Shown piece after piece: positions 23,731-32,670 of a DNA stretch of 36,641 bases. Position numbers and translations under genes: made by a program. Source of the DNA: Bacteroidales bacterium (GTDB taxonomy: Bacteria > Bacteroidota > Bacteroidia > Bacteroidales > P3). The stretch covers positions 1 to 36,641 of the forward strand of contig JAFZXE010000001.1 of NCBI GenBank assembly GCA_017616895.1. The letters are read 5' to 3'. Numbering within the stretch: position 1 is the stretch's first letter; the number at the start of each line of letters is the position of its first letter. The notes under the pieces were generated by a model that was given only the letters and a program-made list of their open reading frames with translations, was not told the DNA's origin and did not search any database.

Positions 23731-26700
23731 ATGAAACAAGTCCACGTCCACACACGCGACCTGGTGCGACAATATCTATCGGGGATATTTAACTCGACAA
23801 TTACCATCATTCGAACATTCGCAATAGCGGTTTTGTTGGCCATCACCGCGACAACCGTCCAAGGTCAAATGTCCCTTACAGTAAACGACGGAACCTCAAC
23901 AAGTAGTTATATTCCAATGTATGGCGGGTGGTTTGATGACTTTACAAAAAGTGAATGTATCTATCCATACACATTGTTGGTTGATATGCCTGCCGGGAGC
24001 ATAATTACTTCCATGACATTCTATCCAAGAAATTTCACCACAGGCAATGGCTGGGGGGGTACAAACCAGAAGGTTTTCCTGAAAGAAGTAGCATCAACCT
24101 CACTTGGCGGCAGCTATAGCGGGATGGACGGTGCAACCATTGTTTTCGACGGACAGTTGCCTTTGCCAAGCGGTAGCGATCCGTACACGATAGATTTCTC
24201 TACAAATTACACATATAATGGAGGAAACATTCTAATCGGAGTGTACAATGATGATGATGGTAATTATAATTTCGCTTATTGGTATGGTACAACAGGCAAC
24301 ACCACGGGTGCTTCTGCATACGGCTCCAATAGTTCATCCCTCGCAAGCGTTAGTTACACCCAAACCAACTTCCTGCCAAAGGTTACTTTCACTTATTTGA
24401 TAAACGATTGTGAGGATTTCGAAAGTGGATCAATGCCTGCGGGGTGGACAACATCCGGACCGGGCACGTGGACTGTGGGTACTGGTGACTATACAACTGG
24501 AACAGGAGCTCATGGCGGCACATACAATGCCAAGATAACACATGGAACCACTAACAATGAAACATATTTGATAAGCCCGGTTATGGATTTCAGCAATGCA
24601 AGTTCACTCAACCTCTCGTTTTGGCTTGTAAATAGAAGTTGGGCTGGGGATATTGATGAACTTGGGGTTTACTATCGTGTGAACGGAGGTGCATGGACTG
24701 AAATATTTTACACGACCGCAACTCATGCCGTATGGTCGGAGCAGATTATTGAACTTCCAGGTCTTGCTGCCAACTATCAAATAGCGTTCAAAATGAAGGA
24801 CAAATATGGCTATGGTGTTGGCATTGACGATGTATGTATATTTACCCCAGAGCCAGTTGAATCCAATGGGTGCGAGAGTTTCGAGGGAGGTTCAATACCC
24901 TCTGGATGGACCACGTCTGGCGCAGGATCATGGAATGTGGGTACGGGTGATTATTCAACTGCGACAGGGGCTCAGGATGGGTCATACAATGCCCGAATCA
25001 CACATGGGACATCCGGAACTGAAACATATCTGATAAGCCCTGCCATGGACTTTAGCAGTGCGCGTTCTGCCACCCTCTCCTTCTGGTATGTCAACCGTAG
25101 TTGGGGTGGGGACATTGACGAACTTGGCGTTTATTATAGGGTGAATGGTGGAGCATGGACAGAGCTGTTTAGCACTTCTACCGCCCATTCTACATGGACA
25201 GAGCAGATTGTCGAATTAACCGGTCTTGACGCAAACTATCAGTTTGCATTCAAATTTACGGACCATTACGGCTATGGTGTGGGTATCGACTATGTTTGCA
25301 TAACTTCTGAGGAGGCTTGTACGGGATTTGAAGATGGGGCAATGCCTTCGGGATGGACCACATCTGGGCCTGGCACTTGGACTGTGGGTACAGGTGACTA
25401 TTACCCTTCAACCGGAGCGCATGACGGATCGTACAACGCTTTGATTACACACTCATCAACTGGCAATGAAACCTACTTGATAAGTCCTATGATGGATTTC
25501 AGTGCAGCATCTTCAGCCACTCTATCGTTTTGGTATATCAATAAAAGTTGGGGCGGCGATATTGACTATCTTACAATATATTACAGAATAGGTGCCAGCG
25601 GTACATGGGTTCAAATTGGGAATAATATCACGGCTGCGCACTCGTCTTGGACAGAAATGACTATCGACCTCCCCGCAGGAGCTCTTGCCGCAAACTGCCA
25701 GATTGGTTTCAAACATACAGACAAATATGGCTATGGTGTCGGTATTGACGATGTCTGCATCTTTGTAAGCGATGGCAACGTTACCCCGACCACCTGCGAC
25801 GAGACTATTGTTCTCAACCAAGACTTGACTCAAATAATAGAGTGTGGTACCGCGTACTGCTTCTACGATAGCGGTGGAGAATCTGGTAGCTACTCTGATA
25901 ATGAGTGCTATACCGCTACATTCATCGCTGCTGGTGATATTACCATTACATTTAGCGACTACAACACCGAGTCTTACTATGATTACCTGTATATTTATGA
26001 TGGAACGATTGATGGCACACAGTTATTCAACGGCTACGGCGTAAGCAGTTTACCATCACCGATGACTGCCACAAGCGGTGTAATGACTGTTGTGTGGAAT
26101 TCCGACGGTTCAAACACATACGGTGGCTGGAAAGCCAGGATTACTGGACCTGACTGCTGCACCCCGGCGCGCACACTGTCGATTACCGACTGCCCGACAG
26201 GTTCGGTGTATCACGGCAGCTCCTTCACCCTTCACGCGCAGGCATCCGCTGGCGGCGGCACGGTGACGTGGCAGAGCAGCAACGAGGCGGTTGCAACGGT
26301 TGACAACAGCGGCAACGTGACATGCGTTGGCGTCGGAACAGTCTCAATCATGGCTTTTATTTCGGCATCGAATCCTTATTGTCGAGCCGTTGCGACCTGC
26401 GACATCACCGTATCCTGCAGCGACGGCGCATGGAATATCGACGACATCCACAGGCAGACCAAGACCATCGAGTGCGGCAAAAGCTACTGTTTCTATGACA
26501 GCGGCGGTCCCGACAACATTTATGAAAACAACAACGAAAGTTTCAATTGCTCTTTCACATCCTCAGGCTATGTGCACATAAAATTCATGGATTTCTACAC
26601 AGAAAACCCTGATGTATTGACCATTTCTGGGACAGACAACGACGGAGCATATTCATACAGCGATATAACCCCTGGCACAGAATTTGTCTGTAGCACCGAG

Positions 26701-28212
26701 GGCGGAACTATCGATATCAGTTGGTCGTCCGACGGCAGTGTTCAGTATGCTGGCTGGAAAGCGGTAATCACTGCCGAGGAATGCTGCACACACCGCGACG
26801 GGGCTGTACAAATCACCAACAGCTGTCCGATAGAGCTAACTTATGGAAATACCGTGCAACTTAACGGCAGTGTGACCGTAGGAGGTGGTGACATTTCATG
26901 GCAGTCTAGTAATCCGGACGTTGCCACAGTAAGTGCAAGTGGACTTGTAAGCGCTTTGAACATAGGGACGACAACCATCACCTATACTTGTGCCGAAGAT
27001 GGCATCTATTGTGCGGAAAATACCACATGTGTAGTGGATATTGTGGTCCCGACACCTACAATTACACAAACAGATGATCCATTGCCAGCGTGCGGTGATG
27101 GCAGTGCAACGCTGGTCGCCAATGTGTCGGGCGTGCCAGCTGGATACGAGTTTCACTGGTACACAAACTCCTCCTGCACAACGGAGATAACCACAGGTGT
27201 GTCTGGGCCGAACAACAACACACTCTCGTATAATAATGCAACAAACGGGACACAGATATATTGTCGTTTGGAGAGCCATACTGCGAATAATGAGGTCGTT
27301 ACCGACTTCCTCTATACAGGTGCTGTACAAACATATACCGTGCCCATTGGTGCAGTTGAAGTCAAGATGGAAGTGTGGGGAGCACAAGGTGGAAGTGGAG
27401 GCCCCAGTTATCCAGGTGCAAAAGGCGGGTATTCTGTTGGCACAATGACTCTGCATGGTGTCAGCACTCTTTATGTCTATGTGGGTGGAGAGGGGCGTGG
27501 AAACAAAACCAGCAATTCGGTTACAACTAATCAATCGTTGGAGGGCGGTTTCAATGGCGGTGGAGCGTCATACCAGACAACAGAGAGTTATATTAGGGGA
27601 AGCGGTGGTGGCGCCACAGATATTCGTGTTGGCGGTAATTCCTTGTATAATAGGGTGATTGTCGCAGGTGGTGGCGGTGGGTCTTTTGTTTATACTTCTT
27701 CTGGTATCATAGGAGGAGTTGGAGGAGGTGTAAATGGTGGAAATGGCATAGGAAATACGGGTACTCAAAATGGCGGCACACAAACCAGTGGCGGTACCAG
27801 TAGTAGTACGTCCAATCCAGGTCCAGGAACATTCGGACAAGGAGGTAGTTACAATCCCAACGGACTAGGTAGTGGAATACCTGCATGGCATTGTGGTGGT
27901 GGCGGCGGATGGTATGGAGGTTCCGCAGGCACTCCAGGTGGCGGTGGGTCGGGGTATATCTACACCACAGAGACTTCTGCAAACTATCCGAGCGGATGTT
28001 TATTGAACTCAGACAATTACCTTTCCGATGCACAAACAATTTCCGGGGATCTATCAATGCCAGACCCGTCAAACGGCACAATGGTAGGCAGGGAAGGCGA
28101 TGGTTTTGCACGAATAACGGCCATTTCACATGATGGTACAAATGTTGGTAATGCTGGTTTTATAACTATCCAGTGCTGCGGTCTCGAAGCTACTATCGAG
28201 TTCGAAGACTAA
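23731..28212 (+). CDS. Giant multidomain surface protein: three Cleaved-Adhesin/MAM-like, two CUB, two BIG2 and a glycine-rich domain
   Basis: A 1493-residue exported protein. A signal-like segment (FAIAVLLAITATTVQGQ) ends near residue 46. Then come an N-terminal beta domain, three homologous units at about 227-375, 381-527 and 530-685 (each C/D-x-FE-x-G-x(2)-PxGWTTSG ... YLISPxMDFS ... KYGYGVGIDDVCI), a CUB-like domain (689-805), BIG2 (809-897), CUB (898-1015), BIG2 (1026-1108), an Ig-like stretch, and a glycine-rich domain (about 1193-1480: VEVKMEVWGAQGGSGG, GGGATDIRVGG, RVIVAGGGGGS) like that of ALK-type proteins. No T9SS sorting domain is seen at the end. I prefer ATG 23731; ATG 23482 is also open but its first 83 residues look non-coding. 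A promoter and terminator bracket it. Adhesion or glycan binding is the likely role. Confidence 0.85.
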   Translation: MKQVHVHTRDLVRQYLSGIFNSTITIIRTFAIAVLLAITATTVQGQMSLTVNDGTSTSSYIPMYGGWFDDFTKSECIYPYTLLVDMPAGSIITSMTFYPRNFTTGNGWGGTNQKVFLKEVASTSLGGSYSGMDGATIVFDGQLPLPSGSDPYTIDFSTNYTYNGGNILIGVYNDDDGNYNFAYWYGTTGNTTGASAYGSNSSSLASVSYTQTNFLPKVTFTYLINDCEDFESGSMPAGWTTSGPGTWTVGTGDYTTGTGAHGGTYNAKITHGTTNNETYLISPVMDFSNASSLNLSFWLVNRSWAGDIDELGVYYRVNGGAWTEIFYTTATHAVWSEQIIELPGLAANYQIAFKMKDKYGYGVGIDDVCIFTPEPVESNGCESFEGGSIPSGWTTSGAGSWNVGTGDYSTATGAQDGSYNARITHGTSGTETYLISPAMDFSSARSATLSFWYVNRSWGGDIDELGVYYRVNGGAWTELFSTSTAHSTWTEQIVELTGLDANYQFAFKFTDHYGYGVGIDYVCITSEEACTGFEDGAMPSGWTTSGPGTWTVGTGDYYPSTGAHDGSYNALITHSSTGNETYLISPMMDFSAASSATLSFWYINKSWGGDIDYLTIYYRIGASGTWVQIGNNITAAHSSWTEMTIDLPAGALAANCQIGFKHTDKYGYGVGIDDVCIFVSDGNVTPTTCDETIVLNQDLTQIIECGTAYCFYDSGGESGSYSDNECYTATFIAAGDITITFSDYNTESYYDYLYIYDGTIDGTQLFNGYGVSSLPSPMTATSGVMTVVWNSDGSNTYGGWKARITGPDCCTPARTLSITDCPTGSVYHGSSFTLHAQASAGGGTVTWQSSNEAVATVDNSGNVTCVGVGTVSIMAFISASNPYCRAVATCDITVSCSDGAWNIDDIHRQTKTIECGKSYCFYDSGGPDNIYENNNESFNCSFTSSGYVHIKFMDFYTENPDVLTISGTDNDGAYSYSDITPGTEFVCSTEGGTIDISWSSDGSVQYAGWKAVITAEECCTHRDGAVQITNSCPIELTYGNTVQLNGSVTVGGGDISWQSSNPDVATVSASGLVSALNIGTTTITYTCAEDGIYCAENTTCVVDIVVPTPTITQTDDPLPACGDGSATLVANVSGVPAGYEFHWYTNSSCTTEITTGVSGPNNNTLSYNNATNGTQIYCRLESHTANNEVVTDFLYTGAVQTYTVPIGAVEVKMEVWGAQGGSGGPSYPGAKGGYSVGTMTLHGVSTLYVYVGGEGRGNKTSNSVTTNQSLEGGFNGGGASYQTTESYIRGSGGGATDIRVGGNSLYNRVIVAGGGGGSFVYTSSGIIGGVGGGVNGGNGIGNTGTQNGGTQTSGGTSSSTSNPGPGTFGQGGSYNPNGLGSGIPAWHCGGGGGWYGGSAGTPGGGGSGYIYTTETSANYPSGCLLNSDNYLSDAQTISGDLSMPDPSNGTMVGREGDGFARITAISHDGTNVGNAGFITIQCCGLEATIEFED
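24409..25770 (+). repeat. Three tandem ~450-bp coding repeats in the surface protein
   Basis: Homologous units begin at 24409, 24871 and 25318. They share long near-identical stretches at DNA level, for example around ACATATTTGATAAGCCC and AATATGGCTATGGTGT. Copy number could change by recombination or slippage without breaking the frame. Confidence 0.85.
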
Positions 28213-28231
28213 TCAATCAACATGACAATGT

Positions 28232-28275
28232 TGCAGCAGGCTTCATCCGAAGCCTGCTGCAGTTATTATTATTCT
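28232..28275 (+). terminator. Terminator after the surface protein
   Basis: A perfect 12-bp stem (28232-28243 with 28250-28261) and 6-base loop are followed by GTTATTATTATTC. It lies 19 bases after the stop. The T-tract is interrupted, so termination may be partial. Confidence 0.8.
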
Positions 28276-28349
28276 CAAACAAACGTGGCGAATCACTAAC
28301 TAATATACGTCCTTGTTTCGCTTTGCGCGTACGATATATAATAAACAGC

Positions 28350-28357
28350 TAGTTTTG
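28350..28357 (+). promoter_or_regulatory. Promoter -7 element of the KefB-type gene
   Basis: TAGTTTTG matches TAnnTTTG exactly, 17 bases before the ATG. A TTTG at 28322-28325 lies 24 bp upstream, a little farther than usual for a -33 element. Confidence 0.6.
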
Positions 28358-28374
28358 TCGTTTATTATTTCTGT

Positions 28375-30624
28375 ATGGCCGAATTGAACCCCCTTTTTCG
28401 CGAACTTGCCCTCATCCTCGTTACCGCTGGTGTCATCACCGTCATATTCAAGTGGCTCAAGCAGCCTCTCGTGCTCGGCTACATCGTGGCAGGTTTCTTC
28501 ATCGGCCCTCACTTCCCTTGGTTCCCCATCATCAAAGGCGACGAGAACCTCACTCTCTGGAGCGAGATAGGTATAGTGTTCCTTATGTTCGCCCTCGGCC
28601 TTGAGTTCAGTATCAAGAAACTGAAGAAAGTGGGCGGCACGGGTGCCATAACAGCCTTCACCGAGTTGGCGCTGATGTTCCTCATAGGCAACGTTGTGGG
28701 TCGCATCCTCGGATTTTCCACCATGGAGGGCGTCTTCCTCGGCTGTATGCTCTCCATCTCGTCAACAACTATCATCATCAAGTCTTTCGACGACCTCAAA
28801 CTCAAACAGCAGAAGTTCACCTCGACGGTTACAGGCGTACTCGTCGTCGAAGACCTTATCGCCGTGCTGCTGCTTGTTATACTCGGCACACTCTCCGTCA
28901 GCAAGACCTTTGACGGCGGACAACTCGGCATGAAGATGCTCATGCTGGGCTTTTTCCTTATTGTCTGGTTCACCTTCGGCATCTTCCTCATCCCGACATT
29001 CCTCCGTTGGATGCGCCGTTTCATGACCGAAGAAATCCTCTGCATCGTAGCGGTAGGGTTGTGCTTCGGTATGGTTGTGCTGGCCGATGCCGCAGGTTTC
29101 TCCACGGCTCTCGGCGCGTTTGTGATGGGAGCTATCCTTGCTGAGACTATCGAGGCCGACGTCATCCATCGCGTCGTCACCCCTATAAAGAACCTCTTCG
29201 GCGCGGTGTTCTTCGTCAGTGTCGGCATGCTGGTTGACCCTGCGGTGCTGGCCAAGTACTGGCTTCCCGTGCTGGTTATAGCCCTCACAGTGGTGCTCTT
29301 CAAGTCACTTTCGGCTACTTTGGGTGTCGTCCTCTCGGGTCGTCCGCTCAGGACCGCCATGCAGAGTGGCTTCTGCTTCTGCCAAATCGGTGAGTTTTCC
29401 TTCATCATCGCTGGTCTCGGCCTCTCCTACGGTGTCATACGCGGCGAGCTCTACCCGATAATAGTTTCGGTCTCCATCATCACGACCTTCGTCACTCCCT
29501 ATATGATAAAGGCAGGCCTGCCCGCCTATGAGTTTCTTTGGCCTCGACTTCCTCTCCGTTGGCGTGAGGGATTGGAGCGTTATGCGTCGCAGTCGAAGAG
29601 CTCCGAGCCGGGGCTTTCGGTGCGTCAGTTCATGAAAAAACAGTTCTCGTCCATAGTTATCTACGGTGTCATAAGCGTCGCTCTGCTGTTGCTCTCCATG
29701 CTGCTGCTGAAGCCGTTGCTCAACAAGATTTTTGTCACCTCCGAGGGCATGCCTTCTATCTGGGGCAACCTCGTAGGTTTGGCTGTCACCATCTCAGTCA
29801 TGGCTCCGTTCCTTTGGGCGCTGGCGCTCAAGAACCTCAACCGACAGAAGGTCAAGGACCTCCTCGAGGAATACCGTTACAGCCAGGCTGTCGTCGTCCC
29901 GGTCATACTCTTGCGCTACTTCCTTGTCATCTTGCTTCTCGGTATCGCCATCGGACGCTACATCTCGCTAGCCTTCGGCATCATACTCGTCCTGGCCATC
30001 TTCATGTTCATCGTAGTACGATTCTCGGGCAAGGTCAACGGCTTTTACAAACATATCGAAACTCGTTTCCTGACTAACTTCAACTCTCGTCAGGCGCAGA
30101 CTTCGTTCAAGATACCTCCTTCCATGGAGCACCAGTTCTCTATGGAGCGTGTCGGCGTTACACAGTTCTCCAAATATGTCGGCGTGACCCTTCTCGAATC
30201 GGGCTTCCGCCAGAACTACGGTGTCAACGTAGTCTCCATCGAGCGTGGCGAGCGTGTCATTGACCTCCCGCCCAAGGAGACCGTCGTCATGCCGCTCGAC
30301 CGCCTCACCGTAATCGGCACAGAGGAGCAGATTTCTCGCTTCCGTTCCGACCTCGAGGTCGAACCCTCGATACTCATCCGCGACCACTCCGACAACGAGC
30401 TCAACATCTACCGCTATGTGGTGGTTGACACCGGCCCGCTTGTCGGCAAGACGCTCTCTCATTCCGACTTCCAGCAGCGTCACCACGGCATGATTATCGC
30501 CATTCAGCGCGACACCGACTACATCGTCAACCCTCCTGCCTCTACGGTGTTCCAAAACGGCGACATCGTCTGGTTTGTCTCGCCCGACGAGATATCGCTG
30601 CGAAAATTCATCGACGACGATTAA
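28375..30624 (+). CDS. CPA2-family cation:proton antiporter with TrkA-C domains (KefB-type)
   Basis: Inner-membrane monovalent cation/proton antiporter. The 749-residue product has an N-terminal Na+/H+ exchanger domain of about 12 helices (VLGYIVAGFFIGPHFPWFP, IVFLMFALGLEFSIKKLKKVG, GVLVVEDLIAVLLLVILG with the family's conserved Glu-Asp pair, FSTALGAFVMGAILAE), a second hydrophobic block at about 420-560, and two C-terminal RCK_C/TrkA-C-like domains (GVNVVSIERGERVIDLPPKE, LVGKTLSHSDFQQRHHGMII). The RCK_N Rossmann domain of classical KefB/KefC appears to be absent and replaced by the extra helices. Potassium or sodium as the substrate cannot be decided. The S41 protease gene follows after 18 bases, so the two are probably co-transcribed. 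Confidence 0.88.
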   Translation: MAELNPLFRELALILVTAGVITVIFKWLKQPLVLGYIVAGFFIGPHFPWFPIIKGDENLTLWSEIGIVFLMFALGLEFSIKKLKKVGGTGAITAFTELALMFLIGNVVGRILGFSTMEGVFLGCMLSISSTTIIIKSFDDLKLKQQKFTSTVTGVLVVEDLIAVLLLVILGTLSVSKTFDGGQLGMKMLMLGFFLIVWFTFGIFLIPTFLRWMRRFMTEEILCIVAVGLCFGMVVLADAAGFSTALGAFVMGAILAETIEADVIHRVVTPIKNLFGAVFFVSVGMLVDPAVLAKYWLPVLVIALTVVLFKSLSATLGVVLSGRPLRTAMQSGFCFCQIGEFSFIIAGLGLSYGVIRGELYPIIVSVSIITTFVTPYMIKAGLPAYEFLWPRLPLRWREGLERYASQSKSSEPGLSVRQFMKKQFSSIVIYGVISVALLLLSMLLLKPLLNKIFVTSEGMPSIWGNLVGLAVTISVMAPFLWALALKNLNRQKVKDLLEEYRYSQAVVVPVILLRYFLVILLLGIAIGRYISLAFGIILVLAIFMFIVVRFSGKVNGFYKHIETRFLTNFNSRQAQTSFKIPPSMEHQFSMERVGVTQFSKYVGVTLLESGFRQNYGVNVVSIERGERVIDLPPKETVVMPLDRLTVIGTEEQISRFRSDLEVEPSILIRDHSDNELNIYRYVVVDTGPLVGKTLSHSDFQQRHHGMIIAIQRDTDYIVNPPASTVFQNGDIVWFVSPDEISLRKFIDDD

Positions 30625-30642
30625 TCCGAATATTCTCAACCT

Positions 30643-32271
30643 ATGAAAAAGCTTGTATTCATACTCGCCCTTTCCCTTTGTACCTTCGGCTATGCGCAGG
30701 ACAAAGGGTTCGAGATTTCCAAGAACCTCGAGATTTTCTCCAACGTCTATAAGAACGTCCACCTCAACTATGTTGACGACGTCGATCCCGGCAAACTTAT
30801 GAAGACCGCCATCGACGCCATGCTGGCCTCGCTCGACCCCTACACCAACTTCTACGCCGAAAGCGACATGGAGGACGTGAAGCTCCAACTCCTCGGCGAA
30901 TACGGCGGCGTGGGTGCGCTCATCCACCAGCAGGACGGACATATCTATGTGGCTGAGCCTTACGAGGGCCTTCCTGCCGACAAGGCTGGTCTCAAGGCTG
31001 GCGACCGCATACTCGAGGTTAACGGCACCTCAACCGATGGCAAGACCACTTCCGACGTCTCCAGCGCCATGCGTGGTCAGTCGGGTACCGACGTCAAACT
31101 AAAACTTATGCGTGACGGTCGCACCTTCGACTGCACTCTCACACGTCAGGAAATTAAGCTTCCCAACGTGCCATACAGCGGCATCCTCCCGTCGGGCATC
31201 GGCTACATCAAACTCAGCGAGTTTACCCAGGATGCCGGCAAGAACGTGCGTGAGGCGTTCAAACAGCTGAAGAAGCAGCGTCCAGATATGCCTGGCCTAA
31301 TCATCGACCTCCGTGGCAACGGCGGCGGATTGATGAACGAGGCGGTCGAGATTGTCGGCATGTTCGTCAAACGCGGCGAATTGGTGGTCGAAACCAAAGG
31401 CAAACTCGCCACCAAGAATGTCAAGAGCTACACCCGCAACGCACCTGATGACCTCGACATACCGCTTGCCGTCCTTATCGACGGCTACAGCGCCTCCGCT
31501 TCCGAGATTGTCAGCGGCAGCCTCCAGGACTTCGACCGCGCCGTCATCATCGGCAGCCGCTCCTACGGCAAAGGTCTGGTGCAGAACATACTCCCGATGA
31601 CCTATAACACCCAGATGAAGGTCACCGTTTCCAAGTACTACATCCCCTCGGGTCGTTGCATACAGGCGCTTGACTACTCCCACCGCGACGAGAACGGACG
31701 AGCTATGCGGGTGCCCGACTCGCTCAAGACAGCCTTCAAAACCCGCAACGGACGCACCGTCTATGACGGTTTCGGCATCGAACCTGATGTCGAGGTCGAA
31801 CAGGAGTACATGTCCGCACTCTCTGTGGCTCTGGTCCAGAAATTCCTCATCTTCAACTATGCCACCCAGTTTGTCAAGCAGCATCCTACCATAGCACCTC
31901 CGTCTCAGTTCGAGATAACCGACGAAATCTACGACGACTTCCGCCGTTACCTGTCCGACAAGGAATACAACTATTCCACATCCACCGAGAAGTACCTCGA
32001 CGACCTCAAGACCATTGCCAAGGAGGAAAAATACTACGATGAGGTAGAATCCGACATCGCTGCACTGGAGGCCAAGCTCAAGACCGACAAGAACCGCGAC
32101 CTCACCAAATACCGCGAGGAAATAAGCGAGATGCTCAAGAGCGAAATCCTCTCGCGCTACTACTATCAGAAGGGTAGGGTAGAAGGTTCCCTCATCCACG
32201 ACAAAGACGTCCTCAAAGCCGTCGAAATCCTCTCCGACAAAGCCCAATACACCAAAATCCTGAAGAAGTGA
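30643..32271 (+). CDS. S41-family C-terminal processing peptidase (CtpA/Prc-like)
   Basis: Periplasmic serine protease that trims or degrades envelope proteins from the C-terminus. The 542-residue product has a signal peptide (MKKLVFILALSLCTFGYAQ), a helical N-terminal region (MKTAIDAMLASLDPYTNFY), a PDZ domain at about 84-170 (GVGALIHQQDGHIYVAEPYEGLPADKAGLKAGD; core PADKAGLKAGDRILEVNG), and the protease core with GYIKLSEFTQDAGKNV and LIIDLRGNGGG. The catalytic dyad fits Ser285 in DGYSASASEI and Lys310 in GSRSYGKG, 25 residues apart as in Prc. The C-terminal 130 residues are helical. It follows the antiporter gene by 18 bases. A long nonamer array begins 21 bases after its stop. Confidence 0.94.
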   Translation: MKKLVFILALSLCTFGYAQDKGFEISKNLEIFSNVYKNVHLNYVDDVDPGKLMKTAIDAMLASLDPYTNFYAESDMEDVKLQLLGEYGGVGALIHQQDGHIYVAEPYEGLPADKAGLKAGDRILEVNGTSTDGKTTSDVSSAMRGQSGTDVKLKLMRDGRTFDCTLTRQEIKLPNVPYSGILPSGIGYIKLSEFTQDAGKNVREAFKQLKKQRPDMPGLIIDLRGNGGGLMNEAVEIVGMFVKRGELVVETKGKLATKNVKSYTRNAPDDLDIPLAVLIDGYSASASEIVSGSLQDFDRAVIIGSRSYGKGLVQNILPMTYNTQMKVTVSKYYIPSGRCIQALDYSHRDENGRAMRVPDSLKTAFKTRNGRTVYDGFGIEPDVEVEQEYMSALSVALVQKFLIFNYATQFVKQHPTIAPPSQFEITDEIYDDFRRYLSDKEYNYSTSTEKYLDDLKTIAKEEKYYDEVESDIAALEAKLKTDKNRDLTKYREEISEMLKSEILSRYYYQKGRVEGSLIHDKDVLKAVEILSDKAQYTKILKK

Positions 32272-32292
32272 CGAGTGATTAGTAGTCAGTGC

Positions 32293-32454
32293 GCAACCTA
32301 TACGACTTATACGACTTATAAGACCTATAAGACTCATAAGACCTATAAGACCTATAAGACTCATAAGACCTATAAGACCTATAAGACTCATAAGACCTAT
32401 AAGACCCATAAGACCTATAAGACCCATAAGACTCATAAGACCTATAAGTCTTAT
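32293..32454. repeat. Nonamer array, 18 units of AAGACCTAT type
   Basis: Eighteen uninterrupted 9-bp units (consensus AAGACCTAT, variants AAGACTCAT, AAGACCCAT, ACGACTTAT). In the middle the units form a 27-bp higher-order period (two AAGACCTAT then one AAGACTCAT, three times). A 9-bp period keeps all frames open, so spurious frames run through it on both strands (Lys-Thr-Tyr or Ile-Gly-Leu repeats), but no start context or homology supports coding. Confidence 0.93.
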
Positions 32455-32461
32455 CAACAGA

Positions 32462-32482
32462 AAACCTATCAACATATCAACA
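32462..32482. repeat. Short CTATCAACA-type spacer repeat
   Basis: CTATCAACATATCAACA here recurs in altered form at 34689-34719 and within the M16 gene at about 35453-35473. Confidence 0.6.
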
Positions 32483-32517
32483 TTGGCCAGCAGTTAGCAA
32501 TTAGTCGTCAGCAAATA

Positions 32518-32663
32518 CATTTGTCAATTCACTATTCACTAATCACTATTCACACTAACCCACTAACGCAATAACGCACTAACGCAATAGCACACTAACG
32601 CATTAACGCAATAACGCATTAACCCACTACCGCACTAACACACTAACACAATAACGCAATAAC
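32518..32663. repeat. Heptamer array (TATTCAC) joined to an octamer array (AnTAACnC)
   Basis: 32518-32553 holds CATTTGTCAATTCAC followed by heptamers of TATTCAC/TAATCAC type. It passes directly into about fourteen 8-bp AnTAACnC units (32554-32663) that stop 7 bases before the TTG of the next gene. The same two elements occur in the other order at 34579-34684. Confidence 0.9.
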
Positions 32664-32670
32664 TAAAGCC

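Noticed and set aside
31297-32475. Minus-strand 392-codon frame through the nonamer array into the S41 gene (Ile-Gly-Leu-Met repeats)
   Set aside because: The 9-bp period keeps any frame open, and the rest is antisense to the S41 protease gene. No start context or homology.
32275-32574. Plus-strand frame of Lys-Thr-Tyr/His repeats as a secreted repeat peptide
   Set aside because: No promoter, no signal peptide, and the frame is simply the nonamer array translated, then running into unrelated spacer repeats.
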